From Cloacimonetes bacterium UBA5284 (GTDB taxonomy: Bacteria > Cloacimonadota > Cloacimonadia > Cloacimonadales > Cloacimonadaceae): a stretch of DNA of 39,813 nucleotides. Positions 26,782 to 34,765 of the stretch are shown here, one piece after another (the stretch's first letter is position 1; each line of letters starts with the position of its first letter). Location: assembly GCA_002410505.1 (NCBI GenBank), contig DHSO01000018.1:1-39813 (forward strand). Reading direction: 5' to 3'. Below the pieces are notes generated by a model. The model had not been told where the DNA came from and searched no databases. It was given only the letters and a program-made list of their open reading frames with translations. The position numbers and the translations under genes were made by a program.

Positions 26782-27585
26782 TTAATAATAATAGATTTCT
26801 TTGTTCTGAGCTTTGATCTCGCGCAGAAGCGATTGATACACTTCGTCCTGTTTTTCCAGCAGGATTTTGCGGCGAATCTCCGCTCTGTGTTCTTCAAAAC
26901 TGGCTTCTTTGTCGCTTTCTTTAGTATCTGTATAGCGAATTACATACCATTTTTCATCTTTTGTCACGATTCCTGCCTTCTCCGGTAGCAGATCCCGGGC
27001 AGCTAACCAAAAAAGAGAATCCGGCGAAGAAAACTCCACAAAGCCCATCATACCGGCATTTTCTTCCGTACTTTCCACAGAATAACTGCGTAAAGCTTGC
27101 ATAAAATCCATACCTTGATTGATCTGTTGCAAGACATTCTCGGCCGTCATCTTATCCGGCAAGTTGATGCGCTGGATATTGTACATCAAAGAAGGCTTTT
27201 GAAATTCCGCCTGATGCACCCGGAAATAGGAGAAAAGCTGATCTTCCGAAATGCGGATTTTGCTAAGACGATCGGCGATCAAAGCATTTGCCTTCACTTT
27301 TTTGCTGGCAAAGTCGATGCGCTCTTTTAAGGCTGGATCATCACTAAGATGCGTTGCATCCGCTTCCTGAGCCAGAAGCGTCAGATTCACCCAGTCTTCC
27401 ACAAAACGCCTCTTTTGCGCGGCGTTCATACTCTCCCATTCACCCTCGGCAAATGTGGCTGTAAACGCGGATAAACTAAGCGTCTCTCCGTTTACTTCCG
27501 CCAAAATATCCTGCTTCCGGTCCGGTTTATTGCATGAAATCAGCAATATCGCCATTAGAATCAGAATAAAGGTGACTTTCTTCAT
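26782..27585 (-). CDS. PpiC/SurA-N-like peptidyl-prolyl isomerase lipoprotein
   Basis: A 267-residue lipoprotein with lipobox LLISC (Cys18). A SurA/PrsA N-terminal helical region (FVEDWVNLTLLAQEAD) leads into one degenerate parvulin-like domain (about 130-225) with MGFVEFSSPDSLFWLAARDLLP and a KWYVIRYTDTKE strand. It may be an accessory chaperone anchored to the outer or inner membrane beside the soluble SurA-like protein encoded next. Isomerase activity is uncertain because several active-site positions are not clear. Its ATG overlaps the previous stop as ATGA. Confidence 0.8.
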   Translation of the reverse strand: MKKVTFILILMAILLISCNKPDRKQDILAEVNGETLSLSAFTATFAEGEWESMNAAQKRRFVEDWVNLTLLAQEADATHLSDDPALKERIDFASKKVKANALIADRLSKIRISEDQLFSYFRVHQAEFQKPSLMYNIQRINLPDKMTAENVLQQINQGMDFMQALRSYSVESTEENAGMMGFVEFSSPDSLFWLAARDLLPEKAGIVTKDEKWYVIRYTDTKESDKEASFEEHRAEIRRKILLEKQDEVYQSLLREIKAQNKEIYYY

Positions 27586-28844
27586 AGAAACGGAGGTGTA
27601 TATTTGATCCTGATATAGGGCATTTTTTCCGGAGGGATGCCGCTATCCATGGGATGCCAGAATTCGATCTCGCCAAAGTCGTTTCGCTCATACTTACTCA
27701 TCAGTATGATGCCGTTGGGCTCGATCAATGTACCATCCGGAAAACTCTTTTGCGACACATAAGCCTGGATAATCGGAGTAATGTCCACTACCGCAGAATC
27801 CGCCGTAGCCAGCGTGATATTCACAATATTAGTGCTGAATTCCGGCAAATACATGTCTTCGGTTGGAATCAGTTCCGGAGTTTCGGGGCGGTTTTTTATC
27901 AACAGCGCGTTAAAACTGTAGCTGAAGGCATTACTTAAAGAAGCTGTATCCTTGATATGGAGTACTATTTCTGCTTTATTTATGCTCACTTTTTTCAGAT
28001 CGCTTTCTGTCATCTGATCGCCGTTTTCATATTTGAACATACCAAGATCCGGCTGCATATCGATATACATTCTTTGCGGTTGAAAATTGCTGATGCGCCA
28101 TACTGCGGGCGAGATGTCGGCATCATCGTAGCTTAGGTTATAATCGTTTTTGGCGGCATAACGTTTGTAACTTTGATATTCTTCTTCCTCTGCCGTTTCC
28201 TTGTATTCCCAGCTTAGTTTCGATCCATTCGTGGCGGTGCTGAGTCTTATTTCCACAAAGCCATCGCCAAATCCTTCTTCAGCCGCCGCGATCATGATGT
28301 TCAAACCGCTGGAATCGGCATCTGCCTGCCATTGCCGCAACAGGTCGAAGGGCAAGTTTACGCTCACGGTATCCAGAGCTGTGATGGTGGCAGGAACCAG
28401 ATATTCACTTTGGGTGATAAGTTCCAGATCTTCAGCGGCTATCTGGAAAGGATCGCTGTTATATGCTGTATTTACTTTGTAAAATTGAAGTTTTATGGGA
28501 TTTGTTTCAATCTCGCTGCTACCAGACAACACCAGCTCCAGCTTCACATTCATCAAAGAATTGTAAGAGCTGATAACGCTATCGGCAGGGATGTCTGTGA
28601 AGCGTAAGATGCTGCGAGCTTCCGTGGAATTCCATCTACCCACCAAAAGAGCTTTGCGCATTGCCTGGATCGAGGCCAGTGAATCCGCGGGATAGCTGTA
28701 TCCGGAAATCATGGCATCGGCATCGTTGAAGGTAATAGCTTCCAAAGAGGACCAATTGGTTCCGGTCAGGTTGTCTTTGCGGGTACAGGCACTCAATATC
28801 AAAAGTGCAGCCAGCAGTATTAAAAGGTATGTTGAGCTCTTCAT
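27582..28844 (-). CDS. Large lipoprotein with DNRLRE-like beta-sandwich repeats
   Basis: A 420-residue lipoprotein (lipobox LLILSAC, Cys20). Two halves each resemble a DNRLRE-type beta-sandwich: ARSILRFTDIPADSVISSYNSLMN (60s-80s region, split here), and later NKAEIVLHIKD with VDITPIIQAYVSQK and the closing YIRIKYTPPFL. Such domains occur in surface proteins and carbohydrate-binding modules. I do not recognise the exact family and assign no reaction. It is the first gene of the nine-gene envelope run and begins right beside the putative origin. Its neighbours (two foldases) suggest a role in outer-membrane or surface protein handling. Confidence 0.75.
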   Translation of the reverse strand: MKSSTYLLILLAALLILSACTRKDNLTGTNWSSLEAITFNDADAMISGYSYPADSLASIQAMRKALLVGRWNSTEARSILRFTDIPADSVISSYNSLMNVKLELVLSGSSEIETNPIKLQFYKVNTAYNSDPFQIAAEDLELITQSEYLVPATITALDTVSVNLPFDLLRQWQADADSSGLNIMIAAAEEGFGDGFVEIRLSTATNGSKLSWEYKETAEEEEYQSYKRYAAKNDYNLSYDDADISPAVWRISNFQPQRMYIDMQPDLGMFKYENGDQMTESDLKKVSINKAEIVLHIKDTASLSNAFSYSFNALLIKNRPETPELIPTEDMYLPEFSTNIVNITLATADSAVVDITPIIQAYVSQKSFPDGTLIEPNGIILMSKYERNDFGEIEFWHPMDSGIPPEKMPYIRIKYTPPFL

Positions 28845-29172
28845 ATTATATAGTCCTAATTAAGATAGATTTTGTAACTAAGTAGTTATAGTAGGCTCTG
28901 TGGATATGTAGATAATTGGTCAAGCTTTTTTTTTCAGTAGGGTTATTGCAAGTACTTAAGACCGCATATGGCCTGTGGATAACATGTGGATAAGTCTGGG
29001 AAGATATACACTGCTTATCCACCAAAAAAGTCTCTAAAGCTTTATTTATCAAGTTATCCACGCTTATCCACAGTCTGGCATCCACAATTGTGGATAAGTC
29101 TGGTGTGAAGATTCACTATCTGCTCTGTGCATAGTATTTGCACTCTAATTATGAGGGAGATTTCAGCTTTCA
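28845..29172. other. Putative chromosomal origin oriC, main DnaA-box cluster
   Basis: The 328 bases downstream of dnaA hold four exact TTATCCACA-type boxes (28974-28982, 28985-28993 and 29089-29097 read on the minus strand; 29064-29072 on the plus strand). One-mismatch boxes lie at 28899-28907, 29015-29023 and 29054-29062. Neighbouring boxes are 10-11 bases apart in two places, one helical turn. An AT-rich tract and the trio-like run lie on the lipoprotein-gene side. No open frame fills the region. Confidence 0.88.
28880..28907 (-). other. Candidate basal unwinding element (DnaA box plus DnaA-trio-like run)
   Basis: On the minus strand an ATATCCACA box (28907-28899, one change from TTATCCACA) is followed by a GC-rich GAGCC and then CTA CTA TAA CTA CTT (28894-28880). 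An AT-rich tract continues to 28845. The order DnaA box, short GC block, repeated CTA/CTT trinucleotides, AT-rich DNA is the published layout of the Bacillus subtilis unwinding element. The match is by eye. Confidence 0.55.
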
Positions 29173-30513
29173 TCAGCGGTTTTTACTGTTCAGGTTTTTG
29201 ATCATCAATTCCATCAAAGAACGAAATTCTCCATCTTCGCGGAATAGATTGTCAATCATGCGCTTAGCATGGATTACAGTGGTGTGGTCTTTGCGTTTGT
29301 AATACTCGGCAATCTCTTTTAGGGAAAGCGAAGGGATTAGGAGATTTGCCAAGTACATCGCTACTTGCCGGGGAAATACCACATTAGATTTGCGGCTTTT
29401 TTCCATGATCATATCCCGGCTGAGCTGATAAGTATTGCATACCTGGTCGGTAATGGCGTCCAGGCTGATCTCGCGGCTGACTTCGCTGATCATATCGGCA
29501 AGGATGTTTTGAGCCAGATCGGGATCAACATCCTCGGGATTGAGCTTGTTATAAGAAGCATATGCCAGGATGCGAATGAGGGAACCTTCCAGCGCCCGCA
29601 CAGAAGAGGTGATATTGTCCGCGATAAAATTGATTACATCATCGCTAAGCTTGATGTTTTCCGGCTCGGCTTTCTTGCGCAGGATGGCTACCCTGGTTTC
29701 AAAATCGGGGTTTTTCAGATCCGCCAGAAGACCACTCTCAAAACGCGTTACCAGTCTGTTTTCAAGGTCCGGAATATCTTTGGGAGGACGGTCAGAGGTC
29801 AGCACTATCTGCTTGCGATTGTCAAACAGTGCATTGAAAGTGTGAAAAAACTCTTCCTGAGTTCCCTCTTTGCGAGACAGGAAGTGAATATCGTCCACCA
29901 AAAGCAGATCAACTTTGCGAAATTTTGCCCGAAAATCCGGCATCTTATTGGCGCGGATGCTTTCGATCATTTCGTTCGTGAAAGCCTCACTGGTGGTATA
30001 ATAAATACTGCAATTGCGCCCTTCTTTGAGTACAAAATTGCCCACGGCCTGCATCAGATGAGTCTTACCCATCCCGCTTTCTCCATATATAAAGAGCGGA
30101 TTGTATGTAAATCCCGGAGATTCCGCCACGGCTTTAGCTGCAGAATAGGCAAAATTGTTGTTGCGCCCCACCACAAATTCTTCGAAGTTATAACGATCGT
30201 TCAGCTTCGCATTCAAGCTCACTTTCTTATCGCTGTAATCCGGTAAGCCGCTTTTTTCCGGGCTACTGCGGAAAGGGTGGGTTATGAAATTGATCTCGTA
30301 ACTTCTTCCATAAAGACTGAACGAGATTTCAGACAGCACTTCCTTGTAATTTTGATTGAGATAATTTGCACTAAACTGCGTGGCAACACGGATAACAAGC
30401 TGAGAATCGCTGATATCAACCAGTTTTGTATCGTAAAACCATGTTTTAAAACTCTGCTCGTTGATGTTTTGCTCCAGCTTATCCAATATGTTTTGCCAAA
30501 TATCCTGATCCAT
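29173..30513 (-). CDS. dnaA: Chromosomal replication initiator DnaA
   Basis: A 446-residue initiator, near the usual length. Domain I (about 1-80) opens WQNILDKLEQNINEQSFKTWF. A short linker leads to the AAA+ domain with Walker A GESGMGKTH (144-152) and Walker B LLLVDDIHF (203-211). Domain IV ends with the DnaA signature RKDHTTVIHA (407-416; usually RDHTTVLHA), which reads DnaA boxes. An AAGGA site lies 8 bases before the ATG. DnaA boxes flank the gene on both sides, so autoregulation is likely. No dnaN or rpmH is next to it, unlike the classic arrangement. Confidence 0.98.
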   Translation of the reverse strand: MDQDIWQNILDKLEQNINEQSFKTWFYDTKLVDISDSQLVIRVATQFSANYLNQNYKEVLSEISFSLYGRSYEINFITHPFRSSPEKSGLPDYSDKKVSLNAKLNDRYNFEEFVVGRNNNFAYSAAKAVAESPGFTYNPLFIYGESGMGKTHLMQAVGNFVLKEGRNCSIYYTTSEAFTNEMIESIRANKMPDFRAKFRKVDLLLVDDIHFLSRKEGTQEEFFHTFNALFDNRKQIVLTSDRPPKDIPDLENRLVTRFESGLLADLKNPDFETRVAILRKKAEPENIKLSDDVINFIADNITSSVRALEGSLIRILAYASYNKLNPEDVDPDLAQNILADMISEVSREISLDAITDQVCNTYQLSRDMIMEKSRKSNVVFPRQVAMYLANLLIPSLSLKEIAEYYKRKDHTTVIHAKRMIDNLFREDGEFRSLMELMIKNLNSKNR

Positions 30514-30546
30514 AAGTCAATCCTTTTCGTGTTCAAATTTGTCCAC

Positions 30547-30566
30547 ATTGGTCAAAACAAACCAAT
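30547..30566. promoter_or_regulatory. Inverted repeat in the dnaA leader
   Basis: ATTGGT and ACCAAT form perfect 6-base arms around an 8-base spacer, 34 bases upstream of the dnaA ATG. A one-mismatch DnaA box (TTGTCCACA, 30539-30547) abuts it and GTCAA/TTGAC arms overlap it. It could be an operator or a hairpin in the dnaA leader. Confidence 0.35.
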
Positions 30567-30650
30567 TGACGGTATAATGAGTGTGCAAGTGATTGTGGAA
30601 AGATGCCTTACATAGGATGATCCGCCGCCGAAACCAAATAAATCTAAAAC

Positions 30651-30670
30651 TTATCCACATCTTATCCACA
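30651..30670 (+). other. Second DnaA-box pair, upstream of dnaA
   Basis: Two exact TTATCCACA boxes at 30651-30659 and 30662-30670, same orientation, 11 bases apart, about 140 bases upstream of the dnaA start. Together with the downstream cluster they give a bipartite arrangement around dnaA; alternatively they only autoregulate dnaA. Confidence 0.8.
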
Positions 30671-31301
30671 TTATTTTCTTTCTTACTATCCGCCAAAGGC
30701 TTGACCAATTTCGAAAGCTGATCTCAGCTTCCATAGGAAGAAAATCTTGCTGCTGTTTTTTTGTCAAGCAGCGAAAAGACAATCAGATAGCACGATGATT
30801 CCGCTGATGATTCCGCAATATCCTGCTGTTATTACAGATATCCGCCCCCTCCGGGATCTGCCAAAAAGCTGATGGGAGCCGTATAATCTTTTATCTGAAT
30901 TGTTTAGAGATAGAACAAAATATCTTTATAAATGTCTGTTGGGTCGCAGAGGAAGAAAGCAAAGGAAAATTACTATTGCTTGTTTCTGTTCTCCCTCTGT
31001 GCCTCCTATGAGAGAGGCCCAGGAAGACTTCAAGGGAGAAACAGCGGGCTTAAGTACGGGAGTATGGCATACTGGGTGACATAATATTTGGGTATAATAC
31101 CTGTATAGTGCCATCGGCATAGCATTCAGACAGCAGTCATTGGCACAGCTTATCAGATTGCAATCACTCTGATTGTTTAAAAGGAATACCTATGGACTCT
31201 GTGGTCTTTTTTATTGACAAAATAGCTGGAAATATATCTTGTTACCGTTACGGGAGAAATGCCTTTTGGCGTCTGCCGACAAATCTCTTTTGGAGAAGAT
31301 A
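30671..31301. other. Intergenic stretch between dnaA and the plus-strand operon
   Basis: About 630 bases without a convincing gene. Contents: a purine-rich/pyrimidine-rich stretch at 30945-31035 (GAGGAAGAAAGC, later TCTCCCTCTGTGCC), a CAATCA/TGATTG hairpin at 31161-31175 and a candidate promoter near 31214. A 64-codon minus-strand frame at 30926-31120 lacks a ribosome site and a protein-like pattern. Confidence 0.4.
31214..31240 (+). promoter_or_regulatory. Candidate promoter of the plus-strand envelope operon
   Basis: An exact TTGACA (31214-31219) is followed after 15 bases by TATCTT (31235-31240), about 60 bases before the epimerase ATG. The spacer is shorter than the optimal 17 bases. A perfect TATAAT at 31093-31098 is an alternative but lacks a -35 partner. 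Confidence 0.3.
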
Positions 31302-32261
31302 ATGAAGATACTCATCACCGGTGGCGCGGGCTTCATCGGCTCTCATCTGGCTGAGCGTTTGCTTGGCGATGGCCATGAAGTTTTTGCCATAGACAACCTT
31401 TCTACCGGCAGTCTTGCCAATATCGACAGCTTTAAAGATAATCACAAATTCCATTTTAGCATAGGATCCATTCTCAATCGCGAATTGATGGATAAGCTGA
31501 TCTCTCAGTGCGACCAAGTATATCATCTGGCAGCGGCAGTGGGTGTGAAATACATCATCGAAAACCCCTTGCTTTCCCTGAAGACAAACATCGTGGGCAC
31601 GGACAATGTCTTGGAGCTTTGCAATAAATACAAAGCCAAAGCCCTGATCACCTCCACCAGCGAGATCTATGGTAAAAGCGAGAAAGTACCATTTAGCGAG
31701 CAAGATAACCGTCTTTTGGGCTCCACACACATCAGCCGCTGGGGTTACAGCTGCTCCAAAGCCATCGATGAATTTTTGGCACTGGCATTCTACAGAGAAA
31801 AGAAGCTTCCGGTGGTGATCGTGCGCTGTTTCAATACAGTAGGTCCGCGGCAGACCGGACAGTATGGCATGGTCTTACCCAAATTTGTGAAAGCCGCGTT
31901 GCTGGATCAACCTATCGTGGTATATGGCAGTGGCAAGCAAACCCGCTGTTTCGCTGATGTATCGGATGTGGTGGGTGCTTTTGTAAAACTGATGAATACT
32001 GCCGAATGTGAAGGCGAGGTCTTTAATGTGGGCACCACTGAATCCATCAGCATCGAGGATCTGGCCCAAAAGGTAAAAGAGATGTGCAGCAGCAAATCCC
32101 GCATCGAGTACATGAGCTATGAGGCCGCCTTCGAAGAGGGATTTGAAGACATGATGAACCGTATGCCCGATCTCAATAAAATCAAAGAATACATTGGCTA
32201 CGAGCCAAAATACAAGCTGGATGATATCATTACCCGAATGATCAAGTATTATGAAAACTAA
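31302..32261 (+). CDS. NAD-dependent nucleotide-sugar epimerase/dehydratase (extended SDR)
   Basis: A 319-residue Rossmann enzyme. GGAGFIGS (7-14) and Asp31 bind NAD; the catalytic set is Ser118 (STSE), Tyr149 and Lys153 (YSCSK). The branch motif FNTVGPRQTGQYGMV and the VYGSGKQTRCF stretch match GalE/UDP-glucuronate-decarboxylase-like enzymes of surface-sugar clusters. The ATG at 31302 with a GGAGAAGAT site is chosen; an upstream TTG would add 21 residues of no family likeness. The 3' end overlaps the SLBB gene by 11 bases. The exact sugar cannot be stated. Confidence 0.9.
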   Translation: MKILITGGAGFIGSHLAERLLGDGHEVFAIDNLSTGSLANIDSFKDNHKFHFSIGSILNRELMDKLISQCDQVYHLAAAVGVKYIIENPLLSLKTNIVGTDNVLELCNKYKAKALITSTSEIYGKSEKVPFSEQDNRLLGSTHISRWGYSCSKAIDEFLALAFYREKKLPVVIVRCFNTVGPRQTGQYGMVLPKFVKAALLDQPIVVYGSGKQTRCFADVSDVVGAFVKLMNTAECEGEVFNVGTTESISIEDLAQKVKEMCSSKSRIEYMSYEAAFEEGFEDMMNRMPDLNKIKEYIGYEPKYKLDDIITRMIKYYEN

Positions 32262-33636
32262 GCTTAGCCTTGTCCTGCTCTTCACTATGTTGGCAGTGTG
32301 TGTCAGCGCTATCAACAACATCAGTAGCATGAATCCCACAGGCAACTATATCAGCGTTGCCTTGAGCGGATATGTGCGTTATCCCGGCACCTACAAAGTT
32401 CTGCCCGTAGATCGGCTCTCCGATGTGATTGCACAGGCAATGCTGGATCCCGGTGCCGAACTGGAAAGTGACGAAGAAGAAATGACCTATGTAGTCAAGG
32501 TCACCAATCCCATCCCACTTTTGCGTAGCGATTCAAAAATGATGTTCCCGAATTTTGAGGCCTTCCAAAGCCTCAGGAATGTGCTTTTGACCCGCAACGG
32601 TGTGGAAAAGAGCTATGATCTGCTGGCATATCTGCGCACCGGCGACATCGAACAAAACCCCATTTTGCGGGATTCCGATCAGGTGCATGTGCCCCTGAAG
32701 GAAAACATCGTCTTCGTAAATGGCAGCGTAGGCTTTCCCGGAGAGATTGAATACCTTCCCGGCGATACAATCCGCAGAGTGTTGGAGCTTGCCTTGGGAC
32801 CCGTACCCGGAGGTATGCTTTCAGCCTTGAGGATCAGCAAATTCGACCCCGAAACCAAATCTTATCAGCATAGTACGGTGAACCTCGAAACTGATCCCTC
32901 GTTTTGGGATATGGAACTGCAGCCCAACGACAGAATTATGGTGCCCTTCGACAACAACTTCCGCAAAAAGATCGCTGTCACTGTATCCGGTGAGTTTATG
33001 CTTGGAGGCGAGTATGTGATTACTGACAGCACCTCACTATGGGAGCTTATTCAGCTTGCCGGAGGCGTCAGCGACCGGGCCGATCTGGAAAACGCCGTGG
33101 TATTGAACAAACCCTACAATCAAGAACCGGATCGGGAGTTTGAGCGCATCAGAAGCCGCAGTATGGCAGAGCTCACTCCGCTGGAATACTCCTATCTCAG
33201 GATCAAGCTGCGCCAAGCCAAGGGTAAATATTCCGTCGATATCGCAAAAATAGTAGCCACGGAAGGCAGGGCTGGCGACATCAAGCTCCAGGACGGCGAC
33301 CAAATCTATATCCCTCCCAAAATGGACGTGATCTGGGTAAGCGGCCAAGTGAAATATCCCGGGTTGATTACTTACGTGGAAGGGAAAGACTGGAAATATT
33401 ACATCGAACAAGCCGGCGGTTACACAAACAACCGCAATATCTTTGGCACCAGAATTCTGAGAGGCGACAGCGGAAACTGGCTGAAACCTTCCAAGAAATT
33501 GGTGATGCGTCCCGGAGATACCGTCTTTGTACCGGATAAACAGGATCGGGATTTGTGGACAGATTTCAGAGATGTGCTGTCCGTAACCGCGTCTGCTATC
33601 ACGATTATTTTAGGGATTCAAAACCTCATATATTAA
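32251..33636 (+). CDS. Exported multi-SLBB-domain protein (polysaccharide export type)
   Basis: A 461-residue exported protein with a signal peptide (1-20) and four SLBB-like units, each opening with a V.G.V..PG pattern: about 36-65 (LSGYVRYPGTY), 154-185 (VNGSVGFPGEI), 244-275 (VSGEFMLGGEY) and 361-392 (VSGQVKYPGLI). SLBB domains line the periplasmic part of Wza-type outer-membrane export channels. The usual N-terminal Poly_export domain and lipobox are not seen, but a hydrophobic C-terminal helix (442-460, ending GIQNLIY) could cross a membrane as in Wza. It is coupled to sugar genes on both sides. Confidence 0.85.
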   Translation: MKTKLSLVLLFTMLAVCVSAINNISSMNPTGNYISVALSGYVRYPGTYKVLPVDRLSDVIAQAMLDPGAELESDEEEMTYVVKVTNPIPLLRSDSKMMFPNFEAFQSLRNVLLTRNGVEKSYDLLAYLRTGDIEQNPILRDSDQVHVPLKENIVFVNGSVGFPGEIEYLPGDTIRRVLELALGPVPGGMLSALRISKFDPETKSYQHSTVNLETDPSFWDMELQPNDRIMVPFDNNFRKKIAVTVSGEFMLGGEYVITDSTSLWELIQLAGGVSDRADLENAVVLNKPYNQEPDREFERIRSRSMAELTPLEYSYLRIKLRQAKGKYSVDIAKIVATEGRAGDIKLQDGDQIYIPPKMDVIWVSGQVKYPGLITYVEGKDWKYYIEQAGGYTNNRNIFGTRILRGDSGNWLKPSKKLVMRPGDTVFVPDKQDRDLWTDFRDVLSVTASAITIILGIQNLIY

Positions 33637-33649
33637 GGAGTTTAACCAA

Positions 33650-34753
33650 ATGAAAGTACCGATGCTGGATTTACATGCCCAATACGAAGCGCTGATGCCC
33701 GCCATCCGCGCGCAACTGGACAAGGTTTTTAGTGAACATCACTACATCATGGGCGCTCAGGTAAAAGAACTTGAACACAAAATGCAGGAATATCTGGGCA
33801 TCAAACACGCCATCGGCTGTGCTTCCGGCACCGACGCGCTGGTATTGGCTGTGAAGGCTTTGGATATCGGAGATGGTGATGAAGTGATCACCACGCCCTT
33901 CACTTTCTTTGCCACCGCTTCTTCGATTTGGCGCAATAATGCGCGTCCGGTATTTACAGACATCGACCCGGATACCTTCAACCTCGATCCCGGCAAGATC
34001 GAAGCGGCCATCACAAAAAACACCAAAGCCATTATGCCCGTGCATCTCTTTGGACAATGCAGCGACATGGAAGCCATCATGCGGATTGCCCAAAAGCATA
34101 ATCTGAAAGTGATTGAAGACAATGCCCAAGGCATCGGCTCCACCTGGAACGGCAAGATGAGCTGTTCCTTTGGCGATATCGGTACCCTTTCTTTCTTTCC
34201 CAGTAAGAATCTGGGCGCGATGGGCGATGCCGGTATGTGTCTCACAAACGATGATGAACTGGCCTCCGGACTCAGGCAACTTCGCGTGCACGGCGAAAAC
34301 CCCAAGTATTTTCACAAATGGGTGGGCTTGAACAGTCGTCTGGACACCATGCAGGCTGCGGTTCTTTTGGTGAAGCTGGAAGCTTTGGCGGATTGGAGCA
34401 AAGCTCGCAGAGCGAATGCCGCGTTTTACGACGAACATCTCCGGGACATTCCCGGACTGAAGACTCCAAAGATCGACGATAAAGCCGTAACCATATACAA
34501 TCAATACACTTTAGTTACCCAGCGGCGCGACGAACTGATGGCGCATCTGCAGAAGAAAGACATCGGTTGCGCAGTCTATTACCCGCTTCCTCTGCATCTG
34601 CAAGAATGCTTTGCCGAATTGGGCTACAAAGCGGGTGATTTGCCCGTCGCCGAAGCTCTGGCACAGCAAGTGCTCTCCATTCCCATCTATCCGGAATTAA
34701 CGGTGGAAATGAAACAGTATGTGGTGGATAGCATTCGTGAATTCTATGCCTGA
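33650..34753 (+). CDS. DegT/DnrJ/EryC1/StrS-family sugar aminotransferase
   Basis: A 367-residue PLP enzyme. The PLP-lysine is Lys186 (FFPSKNLGAMGDAG); Asp157 and Gln160 (IEDNAQGIGS) hold the cofactor; the N-terminus MLDLHAQYEAL and GCASGTDAL are family hallmarks. It transfers an amino group to a keto-sugar nucleotide, giving an amino sugar for surface polysaccharide. The likeness is closest to WbpE/WlbC-type enzymes acting on UDP-3-keto sugars; this is a judgement from motifs only. An AAGGAG site precedes the ATG. Confidence 0.92.
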   Translation: MKVPMLDLHAQYEALMPAIRAQLDKVFSEHHYIMGAQVKELEHKMQEYLGIKHAIGCASGTDALVLAVKALDIGDGDEVITTPFTFFATASSIWRNNARPVFTDIDPDTFNLDPGKIEAAITKNTKAIMPVHLFGQCSDMEAIMRIAQKHNLKVIEDNAQGIGSTWNGKMSCSFGDIGTLSFFPSKNLGAMGDAGMCLTNDDELASGLRQLRVHGENPKYFHKWVGLNSRLDTMQAAVLLVKLEALADWSKARRANAAFYDEHLRDIPGLKTPKIDDKAVTIYNQYTLVTQRRDELMAHLQKKDIGCAVYYPLPLHLQECFAELGYKAGDLPVAEALAQQVLSIPIYPELTVEMKQYVVDSIREFYA

Positions 34754-34765
34754 TAGGAGTGTGAT

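Noticed and set aside
30573..30578. A perfect plus-strand TATAAT before dnaA
   Set aside because: It points away from dnaA, has no -35 partner at proper spacing, and no plus-strand gene starts within 700 bases.
33671..34504. A 277-codon minus-strand open frame
   Set aside because: It is antisense to the DegT aminotransferase gene with its PLP lysine motif.
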